Below, piece after piece: positions 27,650 to 35,387 of a stretch of DNA of 64,000 nt; position 1 is the first letter of the stretch; each line of letters starts with the position of its first letter. Both the position numbers and the translations under genes were made by a program. Under the pieces are notes generated by a model that saw nothing but the letters and a program-made list of their open reading frames with translations, was not told the DNA's origin and did no database searches. Origin of the DNA: Acidimicrobiia bacterium (GTDB taxonomy: Bacteria; Actinomycetota; Acidimicrobiia; Spongiisociales; ZC4RG35); contig BPGJ01000010.1 in assembly GCA_026002975.1 (NCBI GenBank), forward strand, positions 33,696-97,695, in the 5' to 3' direction.

Positions 27650-29125
27650 TCAGCCTCCTAACGCCTCGATCAGCTCGGCCGCATCTGCCACACGATCGAG
27701 CAGCGGGCCGACCCTGGCGCGATCGCCGCGCAACGGTTCCATCATAGGGATGCGCTTGAGATGTGGCTCGCCGATGTCGAAGACCAGCGAGTCCCAGTTG
27801 GCGGCTACCAGCGCCTCCCTGAACTGGGAGACGCAGCGACCCCGGAAGTAGGCCCTGGTCTTCTCGGGGGGTTGGAGCTCGGCCCGGGCGATCTCCTGGT
27901 CGGTGAAGAGACGGCGCATCCGACCCCGGGCGACCAACCGGTGGTACAGCCCGGACGCCGGGTCGACGTCGTGGTACTGGAGGTCGAGCTGGCGGAGCTT
28001 CGGGTCGTCCCAGGCGAGCCCGTCCCTGGCGACGTACGCTTCGAGGAGCCGCCGTTTGGCCACCCAGTCGAGGGTGTCGGCCAGTCGGGAGGGGTCGGTT
28101 TCGAGCAGCTCCAGGGTCTTCTCCCATTCGTCGATCACCCGGTCCCACACCGGTTCGTCGAGTTCACGCTCGGCGTACTTGGCGAGCCATTCGAGATACC
28201 GACCCTGGATGTCGAGAGCGGTGGCGGTTCCTCCCTCGGCCAGGTCCAGCGGCTGACGGAGCTCCAGGTCGTGGCTCACCTGCCAGCAGGCCTTCACCGG
28301 GTCGGCCAGCTCGATCGGGTCGGGAAGGGCCCCGTCTTCCATGGCCGACAGGAACAGGGCGGTGACCCCCAACTTGAGGAAGGTCTGGACCTCGGACAGG
28401 TTGGCGTCGCCGATGATCACGTGGAGGCGCCGGTACTTGCCCGGGTCGCCGTGGGGTTCGTCCCGGGTGTTGACGATGGGACGTTTGAGGGTGGTCTCCA
28501 GGCCCACCACTTCCTCGAAGAAGTCTGCTCGTTGGGTGATCTGGTAGGGCACCGGTGGCCGGCCGTTCTCCGACCCCACCTTCCCCGCTCCGGTGAACAC
28601 CTGACGGGTCACCAGGAAGGTGGTGAGGAACCGGATCACCTGACCGAACGGGGTCTCCCGGGACAGCAGATAGTTCTCGTGGGCCCCGTACGAGTTGCCC
28701 TTCCCGTCCGAGTTGTTCTTGTAGAGGCGTAGACGCCGACCCTCGGGCAGGGTGGCCTGAGCCCGGTTCGCGGCCCTGGCCATGACCAGCTCACCGACCT
28801 TGTCGTACAGCGCGCCCTCCAACGGGTCCCAACACTCCGGACTGGAGTACTCGGGGTGGGCGTGGTCCACGTAGAGCCTGGCCCCGTTGCCCAGCACCGC
28901 GTTGACCAGCGCCGACTCGGGGTCCGCCACGCCGAAACCCTCGTGTCCGAACCCCCGGGCGTCCCGCCCGGGAGACTCCTCCTCGTAGGACCACTGGACC
29001 CGCACCCGATCACCCGGATAGGAGTTGATGACCAGAGCCGACGCGAGCGCCGGGTTGAAGTCGGGTTGGCCCCGGATGATGACCCCGTACTCGGTTTCGG
29101 TGCCGAGGACCTTGCGGAGAGCCAT
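27650..29125 (-). CDS. dop: Pup deamidase/depupylase Dop
   Basis: This 491-aa enzyme of the glutamine-synthetase-like fold deamidates Pup-Gln to Pup-Glu and removes Pup from substrates. The start ALRKVLGTETEYGVIIRGQP carries the family GTETEYG motif with the key acidic residues. The Dop-loop region SYEEESPGRDARGF (near 47-60) distinguishes it from PafA. YVDHAHPEYSSPECWDPLE and LYKNNSDGKGNSYGAHENYLL are intact. The ATG at 29125 was chosen for this motif spacing. It is the second gene after arc. Confidence 0.97.
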   Translation of the reverse strand: MALRKVLGTETEYGVIIRGQPDFNPALASALVINSYPGDRVRVQWSYEEESPGRDARGFGHEGFGVADPESALVNAVLGNGARLYVDHAHPEYSSPECWDPLEGALYDKVGELVMARAANRAQATLPEGRRLRLYKNNSDGKGNSYGAHENYLLSRETPFGQVIRFLTTFLVTRQVFTGAGKVGSENGRPPVPYQITQRADFFEEVVGLETTLKRPIVNTRDEPHGDPGKYRRLHVIIGDANLSEVQTFLKLGVTALFLSAMEDGALPDPIELADPVKACWQVSHDLELRQPLDLAEGGTATALDIQGRYLEWLAKYAERELDEPVWDRVIDEWEKTLELLETDPSRLADTLDWVAKRRLLEAYVARDGLAWDDPKLRQLDLQYHDVDPASGLYHRLVARGRMRRLFTDQEIARAELQPPEKTRAYFRGRCVSQFREALVAANWDSLVFDIGEPHLKRIPMMEPLRGDRARVGPLLDRVADAAELIEALGG

Positions 29126-29135
29126 CACCCGACCA

Positions 29136-30863
29136 TCACAGGTACTGCCCGGTCGAGACCGCCTCCACCATCCGGCTCTCCCCTTCTCCTCCCAGCAGGG
29201 TCCGCACGTAGACGATCCGCTCCCCCTTCTTTCCGGAGATGCGGGCCCAGTCGTCGGGGTTGGTGGTGTTGGGCAGGTCCTCGTGCTCCCGGAACTCCTG
29301 TTTGATCGCGGCCAGCAGATCGGAGGTGCGGAGACCCGTCGGACCACCCGCGATCTCGCGTTTGATGGCGTCCTTCTTGGCCCGCCGGACGATGTTCTCG
29401 ATCATGGCACCGGAAGCGAAGTCCTTGAAGTACAGGACCTCTCTGTCTCCGTTGGCGTAGGTCACCTCGAGGAACCGGTTGTCTTCGGATTCGGCGTACA
29501 TGGCTTCGACGGTGCGTTCGATCATCCGGTCGACGGCCTTCTGGGGGTCTCCGTCGGCGGACGCCACCTCTTCGGGGTCGAGGGGCACGTCGGGGCCGAG
29601 ATAGATCGAGAAGATCTCCCGGGCCGCTTCGGCGTCGGGACGGTTGATCTTGATCTTCACGTCGAGACGGCCGGGCCGCAGGATCGCCGGGTCGATCAGG
29701 TCCTCGCGGTTGGAAGCCCCGATCACGATCACGTTCTTGAGCGACTCGACTCCGTCGAGCTCGGAGAGGAGCTGAGGGACGATGGTGGATTCGACGTCCG
29801 ACGAGATACCGGTTCCCCGGGTGCGGAACAGCGAGTCCATCTCGTCGAAGAAGACGATGACCGGCACCCCCTCGTCCGACTTCTCCTTGGCCCGCTGGAA
29901 GATCAGTCGGATCTGGCGCTCGGTCTCCCCCACCCACTTGTTGAGCAGCTCGGGGCCTTTCACGTTGAGGAAGTAGCTGCGGGCGTCGGGCCGCCCGGTG
30001 CGTTCCGCCACCGCCTTGGCCAGCGAGTTGGCGACGGCTTTGGCGATCAGGGTCTTGCCGCATCCGGGAGGGCCGTAGAGGAGGATCCCCTTGGGCGGCA
30101 CCAGTCCGTACCGGGCGAACAGGTCACGGTGGACGTAGGGGAGCTCCACCGCGTCGCGGATCTCCTCGATCTGGGCGGCCAGGCCTCCCACCTGTTCGTA
30201 GGTGACGTCGGGAACCTCTTCCAGCACCAGCTCTTCCACCTCGGGTCGAGCGAGCCGTTCGAAAGCCAGGCCCGACCGTTCGTCGATCCGGACGTAGTCC
30301 CCTACCCGGAGCGGCTCGTCCTTGAGGCTGTCGGCGATGCCCACCACCTGCTCGTCGTCGGCGTGGGCCATGACCACCAGCCTGCCGTCGGCCAGCTTGT
30401 CACGGACCCGGACCACCTCGCCCCGGGTGTCGAACCCTCGGACGTCGACGATCGTGAAGCTCTCGTTGAGGAGGACTTCCTGGCCCCGTTGGAGCTGCTT
30501 CACCTCGATGGTGGGTTGGGCCGCCACCCTGAGCTTCCGGTTCCCGGTGACGATGTCGACGGTGCCGTCTTCGTTCACGCCCAGCACCGTCCCGAAACTG
30601 TTGGGGGGCGACGTCAGCTTCTCCACTTCGGAACGGAGGACCGACAGTTGCTCCCGAGCCTCCTCCAAGACCGACGACAGCTTCTCGTTCTGCCGCAGAG
30701 TCCTCTCGAGCTGGGACTGGGTCTGACTGAGGCGCTGTTCCAGCTCGGCGATCCGGTAGGGCGCTTCCTGCACCCGGCGACGAAGCGCGTCGACCTCGGA
30801 CTGGAGGACGGCGATGGTCCTCCTCAGCTCCGCCGGGTCGTCACCAAACCTTCTGTCGCTCAT
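29136..30863 (-). CDS. arc: Proteasome-associated AAA ATPase ARC/Mpa
   Basis: This 575-aa hexameric unfoldase recognises pupylated proteins and feeds them to the 20S core. An N-terminal coiled coil (about 8-86) binds Pup. Two OB domains (about 87-205) follow, then the AAA module with Walker A GPPGCGKT at 264-271, Walker [13 protein letters not shown] and the SRH region [13 protein letters not shown]. The C terminus GQYL is the conserved docking tail that inserts into the alpha-ring pockets. A -10-like TATACT lies 38 nt upstream of the ATG. It heads the arc-dop-pup-prcB-prcA-pafA series. Confidence 0.97.
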   Translation of the reverse strand: MSDRRFGDDPAELRRTIAVLQSEVDALRRRVQEAPYRIAELEQRLSQTQSQLERTLRQNEKLSSVLEEAREQLSVLRSEVEKLTSPPNSFGTVLGVNEDGTVDIVTGNRKLRVAAQPTIEVKQLQRGQEVLLNESFTIVDVRGFDTRGEVVRVRDKLADGRLVVMAHADDEQVVGIADSLKDEPLRVGDYVRIDERSGLAFERLARPEVEELVLEEVPDVTYEQVGGLAAQIEEIRDAVELPYVHRDLFARYGLVPPKGILLYGPPGCGKTLIAKAVANSLAKAVAERTGRPDARSYFLNVKGPELLNKWVGETERQIRLIFQRAKEKSDEGVPVIVFFDEMDSLFRTRGTGISSDVESTIVPQLLSELDGVESLKNVIVIGASNREDLIDPAILRPGRLDVKIKINRPDAEAAREIFSIYLGPDVPLDPEEVASADGDPQKAVDRMIERTVEAMYAESEDNRFLEVTYANGDREVLYFKDFASGAMIENIVRRAKKDAIKREIAGGPTGLRTSDLLAAIKQEFREHEDLPNTTNPDDWARISGKKGERIVYVRTLLGGEGESRMVEAVSTGQYL

Positions 30864-30900
30864 CTCGCTCGTCTCCTGGTAGGGAGGTCACCCGTCGCGC

Positions 30901-30929
30901 AGTATACGGAGGGGTTGGGTTTCCTCTCA
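30901..30929 (-). promoter_or_regulatory. Putative promoter of arc operon
   Basis: On the minus strand a TGAGAG hexamer (30929-30924) is separated by 17 nt from TATACT (30906-30901), followed 38 nt later by the arc ATG. The -10 shares the string CTCCGTATACT with the DUF4193 upstream region. The start of the divergent ferredoxin gene is 47 nt from the distal edge. This is a match by eye only. Confidence 0.45.
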
Positions 30930-30975
30930 GGACCAAATTCTGGAGAGAGCTCGCCGGGTAGACTGGGGGTCGCCC

Positions 30976-31221
30976 ATGAAGGTTTGGATCGATCAGGATC
31001 TCTGCACCGGGGATGGTCTCTGCGAGGAGATCGCCCCGGACGTGTTCGTGTTGCTCGACGACGGCTTGGCCTACGTACGGGAGGGCGACAAGATCTACGC
31101 CGAGGCCAAGGGGAATCCCCAGGGTGCCCAGGGTTTGGCGGTGGTGCCTGCCGGTCAGGAGGACATCGTGATCGAAGCCGCCGAGGAGTGCCCGGGGGAG
31201 TGCATCTTCCTGGAGCCCTGA
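30976..31221 (+). CDS. Small [3Fe-4S]/[4Fe-4S]-type ferredoxin
   Basis: This 81-aa acidic ferredoxin has cysteines in DLCTGDGLCEE (C10 and C16) and EECPGECIFLE (two more near 72 and 76). That C-x5-C ... C-x3-C pattern resembles actinobacterial single-cluster ferredoxins that serve P450s and other oxidoreductases. An insertion of about 25 residues (GDKIYAEAKGNPQGAQGL) lies between the cysteine groups. The ATG is preceded by GGGGGT at ribosome-site distance. It is divergent from arc and converges on trmI. Its partner protein is unknown. The nearby TtuA enzyme needs an iron-sulfur cluster, but a link is only speculation. Confidence 0.85.
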   Translation: MKVWIDQDLCTGDGLCEEIAPDVFVLLDDGLAYVREGDKIYAEAKGNPQGAQGLAVVPAGQEDIVIEAAEECPGECIFLEP

Positions 31222-31225
31222 CCGG

Positions 31226-31990
31226 TCAGCCGGCCCGGCGAGCCACCACCACGAACCCCGTGTGCCCCACCATGCGATGGTCGGGCCGGACCGACCTCCC
31301 CGACACGTTCCAGGTGCGGTGGAGCGTCTCGAATACTTCGATCTGTCGGTAACCCCCGGATCCCTCGAGGGTCTCGACCAGGGTCTGCACCTGGGGGACG
31401 GTCGGCAGGTACGAACAGAAGATCCCCCCTCCCGGCTGTCTACGAACCGCGACCTCCACGGCGTGCCACGGTTCGGGTAGGTCGAGGACGATCCTGTCGG
31501 GTTGTTCGCCCTCCATGATCTCCTCGACCTCCCCCACCTTCAGATCCAGCTGGGCGGGCACCTCACCGAACCAGCGGCGGATCATCTTCTCGGCGTGTTC
31601 GGCGTGGTCGGCTCGTCGTTCGACGCTCACCACCCTCCCCTGAGGGCCCACCGCCCGGGTCAACGCGATGGTCAGGGCCCCGGAACCGGTGCCGGCCTCC
31701 AAGACGGTGAGTCCTGGGGCTATGTCGGCCCACACGAGGATCGGCCCTATGTCCTTCGGGTACACCACCTGGGCCCCGCGGGGCATCTTGAGGATGAAGT
31801 CGGCGAGGCGGGGCCTCAGGATCAGCAGGCGGCCACCAGCCGAGGAAGACACTTCCTCGCCCTCACGACGTCCGACGATGTCGTCGTGGGGCACCACCCC
31901 CAGGTGGTACTGGAAGGTGGAGCCGGAGGAGAGCTTGACCAGGTATCGACGCCCCTTGCCGTCGATGAGGAGGACGCTCTCCCCCCTCTC
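31226..31990 (-). CDS. trmI: tRNA (adenine-N1-)-methyltransferase TrmI, 5' end uncertain
   Basis: This SAM-dependent enzyme makes m1A58 in the tRNA T-loop. The conserved core begins at VPHDDIVGRREGEEV and includes RLADFILKMPRGAQVVYPKDIG, the SAM motif VLEAGTGSGALTIALTRAVG, and the tail HRTWNVSGRSVRPDHRMVGHTGFV, which matches mycobacterial TrmI closely. Upstream in the same frame lies the expected N-terminal domain (ESVLLIDGKGRRYLVKLSSG). That frame meets a TGA at 31993 without a start. Dropping one G from a run of six (31981-31986) would open it to a CTG and give an N terminus REGESVLLID. A homopolymer error is likely. A GTG at 31897 would lose this domain. Confidence 0.88.
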   Translation of the reverse strand, partial: ERGESVLLIDGKGRRYLVKLSSGSTFQYHLGVVPHDDIVGRREGEEVSSSAGGRLLILRPRLADFILKMPRGAQVVYPKDIGPILVWADIAPGLTVLEAGTGSGALTIALTRAVGPQGRVVSVERRADHAEHAEKMIRRWFGEVPAQLDLKVGEVEEIMEGEQPDRIVLDLPEPWHAVEVAVRRQPGGGIFCSYLPTVPQVQTLVETLEGSGGYRQIEVFETLHRTWNVSGRSVRPDHRMVGHTGFVVVARRAG

Positions 31991-31998
31991 TCAGCGGG

Positions 31999-32928
31999 TC
32001 AGCCACCCGCCGCCTCCCGGCGGCGACCCACCTCGACCAGGGTTACGGCCTGGAGCCGACAGAAAGCGCACACCTCGCCGGTGGTCGGGGCCCCGCAGGT
32101 CGTGCAGGTGGTCAGCTCGACCGACTCGGCGTCGGTGAAGCCCTGCTGGCCCCGCTCCCAGAAACCGAACAGGAACTGGGCCTTCAGACCAGGCGACCGG
32201 TCCTCGAGACGGTTCAGCCACTCCTTGTACCGGTTGATGGTGTTGCCGGCCGCCATGGGGCACTCTTCCACCTCGTATTCGATGCCCCGCAGGACCGCGT
32301 AGGCGGCGGTTTCCCGTTCCGCCACCCTGACCAGCGGCTTGACCTTCCTGCACAACCCGTCGTCGCTGGCGGGGAGGACGGGACGCTGCCGGGCGAGGTA
32401 GCCCACGTTCCATTGGAGGACGTTGCCGAACAGGGTCGCGGCCTCGTCGTCGAGGTTGTGACCCATGACGAGCACGTCGTATCCGCCTTCTTCCGCCACC
32501 TGGTTGAGGATGTAGCGTTTGGACAGCCCGCAGGCCGAGCAGGGGGTCCGTCGGCTGGCCTTGGCCGCCTCGGGGATCGAGAACCCGTATCGGTGCTTCA
32601 GGTCCACCACCTCGAGGTCGAGTCCCCTCTTCTCGGCGAAACGCCGGCTGTAGGTGAGGCTGTCGGGGCTGTATCCGTCGATCCCCAGGTCGAGGTACAC
32701 CCCGTCGACCCGATAGCCCAGGTCGGTTAGGACGTCCCACAACGCCAGGCTGTCCTTCCCGCCCGACACCCCCAAGACCAGCCGTTCAGTGGGGCTAAAC
32801 ATCCGGAAGTCGTGGATCGTCCTGGCCACCTGCCGTTGGACGTGCTCGACGAAGTGATCCCGACAGAACGCGGCGTTGTGACGCCGAACCTCGATGACCG
32901 CCTTGCCCCGGCAGACTCGGCACTTCAT
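31999..32928 (-). CDS. ttuA: tRNA U54 2-thiolation enzyme TtuA/Ncs6-like
   Basis: This 309-aa ATP-dependent tRNA sulfurtransferase of the TtuA/Ncs6 group adds sulfur to a tRNA uridine, probably position 54. It has the N-terminal zinc motif CRVCRGKAVIE, the PP-loop VLGVSGGKDSLALWDVL (near residue 52), and the cluster-binding TPCSACGLSKRYI with its later cysteine VEECPMAAGN. A C-terminal zinc ribbon carries TTCTTCGAP and CAFCRL. The ATG at 32928 overlaps the stop of the sulfur-carrier gene (ATGA). The pair is the TtuA-TtuB arrangement. The choice of U54 over U34 is by family resemblance to Thermus TtuA. Confidence 0.9.
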   Translation of the reverse strand: MKCRVCRGKAVIEVRRHNAAFCRDHFVEHVQRQVARTIHDFRMFSPTERLVLGVSGGKDSLALWDVLTDLGYRVDGVYLDLGIDGYSPDSLTYSRRFAEKRGLDLEVVDLKHRYGFSIPEAAKASRRTPCSACGLSKRYILNQVAEEGGYDVLVMGHNLDDEAATLFGNVLQWNVGYLARQRPVLPASDDGLCRKVKPLVRVAERETAAYAVLRGIEYEVEECPMAAGNTINRYKEWLNRLEDRSPGLKAQFLFGFWERGQQGFTDAESVELTTCTTCGAPTTGEVCAFCRLQAVTLVEVGRRREAAGG

Positions 32929-33128
32929 ACGGTCGCTCCCCCCGAGATCACAGGGCGCAGCTCGACGACGTCGTCGTCGGACAGTCGGGCGTCGGTGGTC
33001 AACAGCTCGTCGCCGCGGATGACCAGAACCGACTCGGCGACCAGGTCCAGCTTCTTCAGGAGCTGGGCGACGGTGGTCACACCGTCCACCTGGATCTCCC
33101 GCCGGGGTTGACGCAGAATCACCTTCAT
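32925..33128 (-). CDS. TtuB-like ubiquitin-fold sulfur carrier with residues after GG
   Basis: This 67-aa beta-grasp protein resembles Thermus TtuB (MKVILRQPRREIQVDG..., VIRGDELLTTD, then LRPVISGG). Sulfur carriers of this family must expose a C-terminal Gly-Gly that is adenylated and thiocarboxylated. Here the frame continues past SGG with three residues, ATV, before the stop. The ATV codons overlap the ttuA start. Either a peptidase removes them, as for some other sulfur carriers, or an indel in the GGGGGG run distorts the end. Neither one fewer nor one more G gives an immediate stop after GG. It feeds TtuA. Confidence 0.82.
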   Translation of the reverse strand: MKVILRQPRREIQVDGVTTVAQLLKKLDLVAESVLVIRGDELLTTDARLSDDDVVELRPVISGGATV

Positions 33129-33146
33129 CGCCGCGGTCCTCTCGGT

Positions 33147-33242
33147 TCAGCGGAGTACCGACGCCACCGAAGCCACCAGAGTCAAGACCATCGCCACGAC
33201 GGCGATCCATACCACGATACGGGTGGCGCGTGGGCTCAGCAT
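33147..33242 (-). CDS. Very small single-helix membrane peptide
   Basis: This is a 31-residue frame, beginning MLSPRATRIVVWIAVVAMV and ending VASVLR. It is one hydrophobic helix flanked by arginines, a common composition for real small membrane proteins. It lies 18 nt upstream of the sulfur-carrier start on the same strand, so it would be first in the small peptide-ttuB-ttuA-trmI series. It starts 21 nt from the divergent gene at 33264. There is no strong ribosome site, and a leaderless start is possible. Function unknown. Confidence 0.45.
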   Translation of the reverse strand: MLSPRATRIVVWIAVVAMVLTLVASVASVLR

Positions 33243-33251
33243 TTCGTCGGC

Positions 33252-33258
33252 TACCGTA
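33252..33258. promoter_or_regulatory. Possible two-way -10 element
   Basis: The heptamer TACCGTA lies between two divergent starts only 21 nt apart (33242 minus, 33264 plus). Read on either strand it gives a TANNNT -10 motif (TACCGT or TACGGT), with 6 nt to the plus ATG and 9 nt to the minus ATG. That spacing suits leaderless transcripts in both directions. No clear -35 was found. Confidence 0.3.
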
Positions 33259-33263
33259 GTCGC

Positions 33264-33521
33264 ATGCCCGGATTGCTCGATCCGTCTCGGCTTGTGTCTT
33301 CGGGGCTCGGCAGGTCGTTCGAGGGGCTCAGGACCGGCGACCAGGGCCGCCTCCTGGCCGGGGCGGCTCTCGTGTTCTTGGGGATCCTGCGCCGACAGAG
33401 ATCCGAGCGGCGCCTGCTCAGGCGGATCCGGCTCCGCCCCGGCCGGACGGTGGTGATCAGGCTGCGTCCCGCCGACGGTGGCCCGGACAGGGAGGCCGCC
33501 CGTAGAGCCGCGGCTACTTGA
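33264..33521 (+). CDS. Small basic hypothetical protein
   Basis: This 85-aa basic protein begins MPGLLDPSRLVSSGLG, with a weakly hydrophobic stretch (LLAGAALVFLGIL, residues about 33-45). An Arg-rich half follows (RRQRSERRLLRRIRLRPG). No family is recognised. It is transcribed away from the ttuB cluster and converges on a two-gene set of membrane proteins, overlapping the 3' end of the first by 8 nt. One membrane helix with a cytosolic basic tail is a reasonable topology. Confidence 0.55.
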   Translation: MPGLLDPSRLVSSGLGRSFEGLRTGDQGRLLAGAALVFLGILRRQRSERRLLRRIRLRPGRTVVIRLRPADGGPDREAARRAAAT

Positions 33522-33708
33522 CCTCGTAGACCTCCACGACGGTGCGGGACCGTGACCCCTTGCGACGGCCGATCAGGTAGGCGATACCCACCGCCGCCAC
33601 CACCGCCAACCCGGCCAGCACAGCGGTGTCGGCCATCGCCGAGCGGGTCTCCTCCACCGCCTCCTGGATCTGACGGGCTTTGGCTTCGATCTCCTGTCTG
33701 GTCACCAT
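33514..33708 (-). CDS. Small DUF3618-like membrane protein
   Basis: This 64-aa protein has an N-terminal amphipathic helix (VTRQEIEAKARQIQEAVEET), one transmembrane helix (TAVLAGLAVVAAVGIAYLIG) and a basic tail (RRKGSRSRTVVEVYEVK). This resembles the DUF3618 proteins that accompany phage-holin-family (DUF1469) proteins in actinobacteria, and here the upstream gene is such a protein. The ATG shares one base with its stop (TGATG), implying coupled production. Function unknown. Confidence 0.65.
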   Translation of the reverse strand: MVTRQEIEAKARQIQEAVEETRSAMADTAVLAGLAVVAAVGIAYLIGRRKGSRSRTVVEVYEVK

Positions 33709-34010
33709 CAGCGTGTCGCCCTCCACATGATCAATCCGGCTCCCGCTCCGGTGACCACCACGGTGAGACCCCTGGCCGCCACCTTCCACCAATCGCCCTC
33801 CGGCAAGATCTGCCTCCAGGCCGCGTAGGTGGCCAGGCCGAGGTAGAGGGCCGCCACCGCCAGGATGACGCCTCCCAGGAGTCCGAACCCGGCTTGCCGA
33901 CCGAGCCGCTTCAGGGGCTCCCACGCCTCCTGTTTGACGTACCCGGTGGACATCTCGATCAGCTCGGTGACGAGCTGGGGGATCTCCTTCTTGTCTGCTC
34001 TTTCTGCCAT
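33708..34010 (-). CDS. Phage-holin-family (DUF1469) membrane protein
   Basis: This 100-aa protein begins with a charged helix (KEIPQLVTELIEMSTGYVKQE) and has two transmembrane segments (FGLLGGVILAVAALYLGLATY and LTVVVTGAGAGLIMW). That is the layout of Actinobacteria_holin_3/DUF1469 proteins. Despite the name these are usually chromosomal envelope proteins, not holins, and no phage genes are nearby. It precedes the DUF3618-like gene with a one-base overlap. Confidence 0.72.
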   Translation of the reverse strand: MAERADKKEIPQLVTELIEMSTGYVKQEAWEPLKRLGRQAGFGLLGGVILAVAALYLGLATYAAWRQILPEGDWWKVAARGLTVVVTGAGAGLIMWRATR

Positions 34011-34078
34011 CTGGCGGGCAGGCTAGCGGACCATCCCCTAACCTGGCCCGAGGGAGCTGAGCGGAAGGGGGATCGACT

Positions 34079-35386
34079 CTGATCGCAGGTGGTCGTCACC
34101 GCGCCGACACCAGCCGGCTGGGCAGGCGCTTCAACATCCTGTGGGTGGGCCAGACGGTCTCCTACCTGGGCGACTACATGGCCTACATCTCCATCCCCTT
34201 GTTCGTGGCTTTCATCGCCCGGGAGGGTCGCAGCCTCGAGTTCGGGATCACGTATGCGTTGGACTCGGCACCGACCCTCATCCTCGGGCTGGTTGGAGGG
34301 ATCCTCCTCGATCGGCTCCGTCTGAGGCCGGTCATGATCGTCTCCGACCTGGGAAGGGCCGCGGCGTTCGCCTACTTGGCCTGGGTGGCCAACGGGGACA
34401 TCCAGCCCGGGTCGGGCCAGGGAATCGGGGTCGTGTTCGCGGTGGCCTTCGTGGTGGGCTCGTTCACCTCCCTGTTCCAGAGCGGTCTCTTCACCCTGAT
34501 CCCCGCTCTGGTGCCCCACCGGGAGTTGGCGGTGGCCAACGGGCGGGTGACCGCAGCCCAGAACCTGTCGGTCGCGCTGGGCCCGTTCATCGCCGGTGTG
34601 CTGATCTCGGCGTCGGACAGCTTCTCGCTGGTGTTCGCGGTGGACGCGGCCACCTTCTTGGTATCGGCTCTCTCCCTGGTGTTGATCGGCCCGGTCGACC
34701 GGCAGGCTGATCCCGACCCGGCGGGGATCAGACGGGAGCTCACCGAGGGGCTCCGCTATCTGTGGAGGGAAGCCCGCCTCAGGGTGTCGACCATCGCGCT
34801 GGCGGCAGGCAACTTCGTGTTCGGTTTCCTGGAGGCCACGTTCGTGCTGGCCGCGGCAGATCCCGATCTGGTCGGGGCCGCCGAGGGCTGGAAGCAAGGG
34901 GTGCTGTTCGCCATGTTCGGGCTGGGCGGAGTGGCCGGCTCCGTGGTAGCCCCCATCGTCGCTCGCCACATCGGCCTGGGAAGGACCTTGGTGTTGGGGT
35001 TCGCCGCGTTCGGCCTGGCCTACACCGTTTTCGTCAACACGCGGTTCGGGCCGGTTGGGCTGCTCTACCTGTTCCTCGCATTGGCGGGTCTCCAGTTCGT
35101 CAACGTCCCGGCCGCCACCATCCGCCAGATCTACAGCCCCCCGAAGCTGTTGGGGCGGGTCACCGCGGCGAGCCGGGCCCTGGCCTGGTCCTCCCTTCCG
35201 GTGGGTGCACTGGTGGGCACGGCGGTGGTCGATGCGGTCGGCGAGGTCGCCGAAGGGTTGTCTTCTTTCGTGGTGGCGGTCAGGGCCGCCCCGATGGTGA
35301 TCATCGCCATCGGGTTGGCGCTCATACCAACGATCATCTGGCGAGACACCTTCGGGTCGGAGAGAGGCAGGCGTCGGGCGACGTGA
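34079..35386 (+). CDS. MFS transporter, apparent CTG start
   Basis: This 435-aa polytopic protein has about 12 membrane helices and an MFS layout resembling the MFS_3/enterobactin-exporter-like group (FNILWVGQTVSYLGDYMAYI, SLFQSGLFTLIPALV, LAVANGRVTAAQNLSVALGP). The substrate is unknown. The frame is open upstream of the first GTG (34145) and contains the start of TM1. The only initiation codon in reach is CTG at 34079, 7 nt after AAGGGGG. A GTG start at 34145 would begin inside TM1. The gene converges on the small membrane protein at 35388. Confidence 0.85.
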   Translation: MIAGGRHRADTSRLGRRFNILWVGQTVSYLGDYMAYISIPLFVAFIAREGRSLEFGITYALDSAPTLILGLVGGILLDRLRLRPVMIVSDLGRAAAFAYLAWVANGDIQPGSGQGIGVVFAVAFVVGSFTSLFQSGLFTLIPALVPHRELAVANGRVTAAQNLSVALGPFIAGVLISASDSFSLVFAVDAATFLVSALSLVLIGPVDRQADPDPAGIRRELTEGLRYLWREARLRVSTIALAAGNFVFGFLEATFVLAAADPDLVGAAEGWKQGVLFAMFGLGGVAGSVVAPIVARHIGLGRTLVLGFAAFGLAYTVFVNTRFGPVGLLYLFLALAGLQFVNVPAATIRQIYSPPKLLGRVTAASRALAWSSLPVGALVGTAVVDAVGEVAEGLSSFVVAVRAAPMVIIAIGLALIPTIIWRDTFGSERGRRRAT

Positions 35387-35387
35387 C

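Noticed and set aside
33514..34010. Phage-holin-family and DUF3618-like genes as a prophage sign
   Set aside because: These families are common chromosomal membrane proteins in actinobacteria and no phage structural, integrase or lysis genes are nearby.
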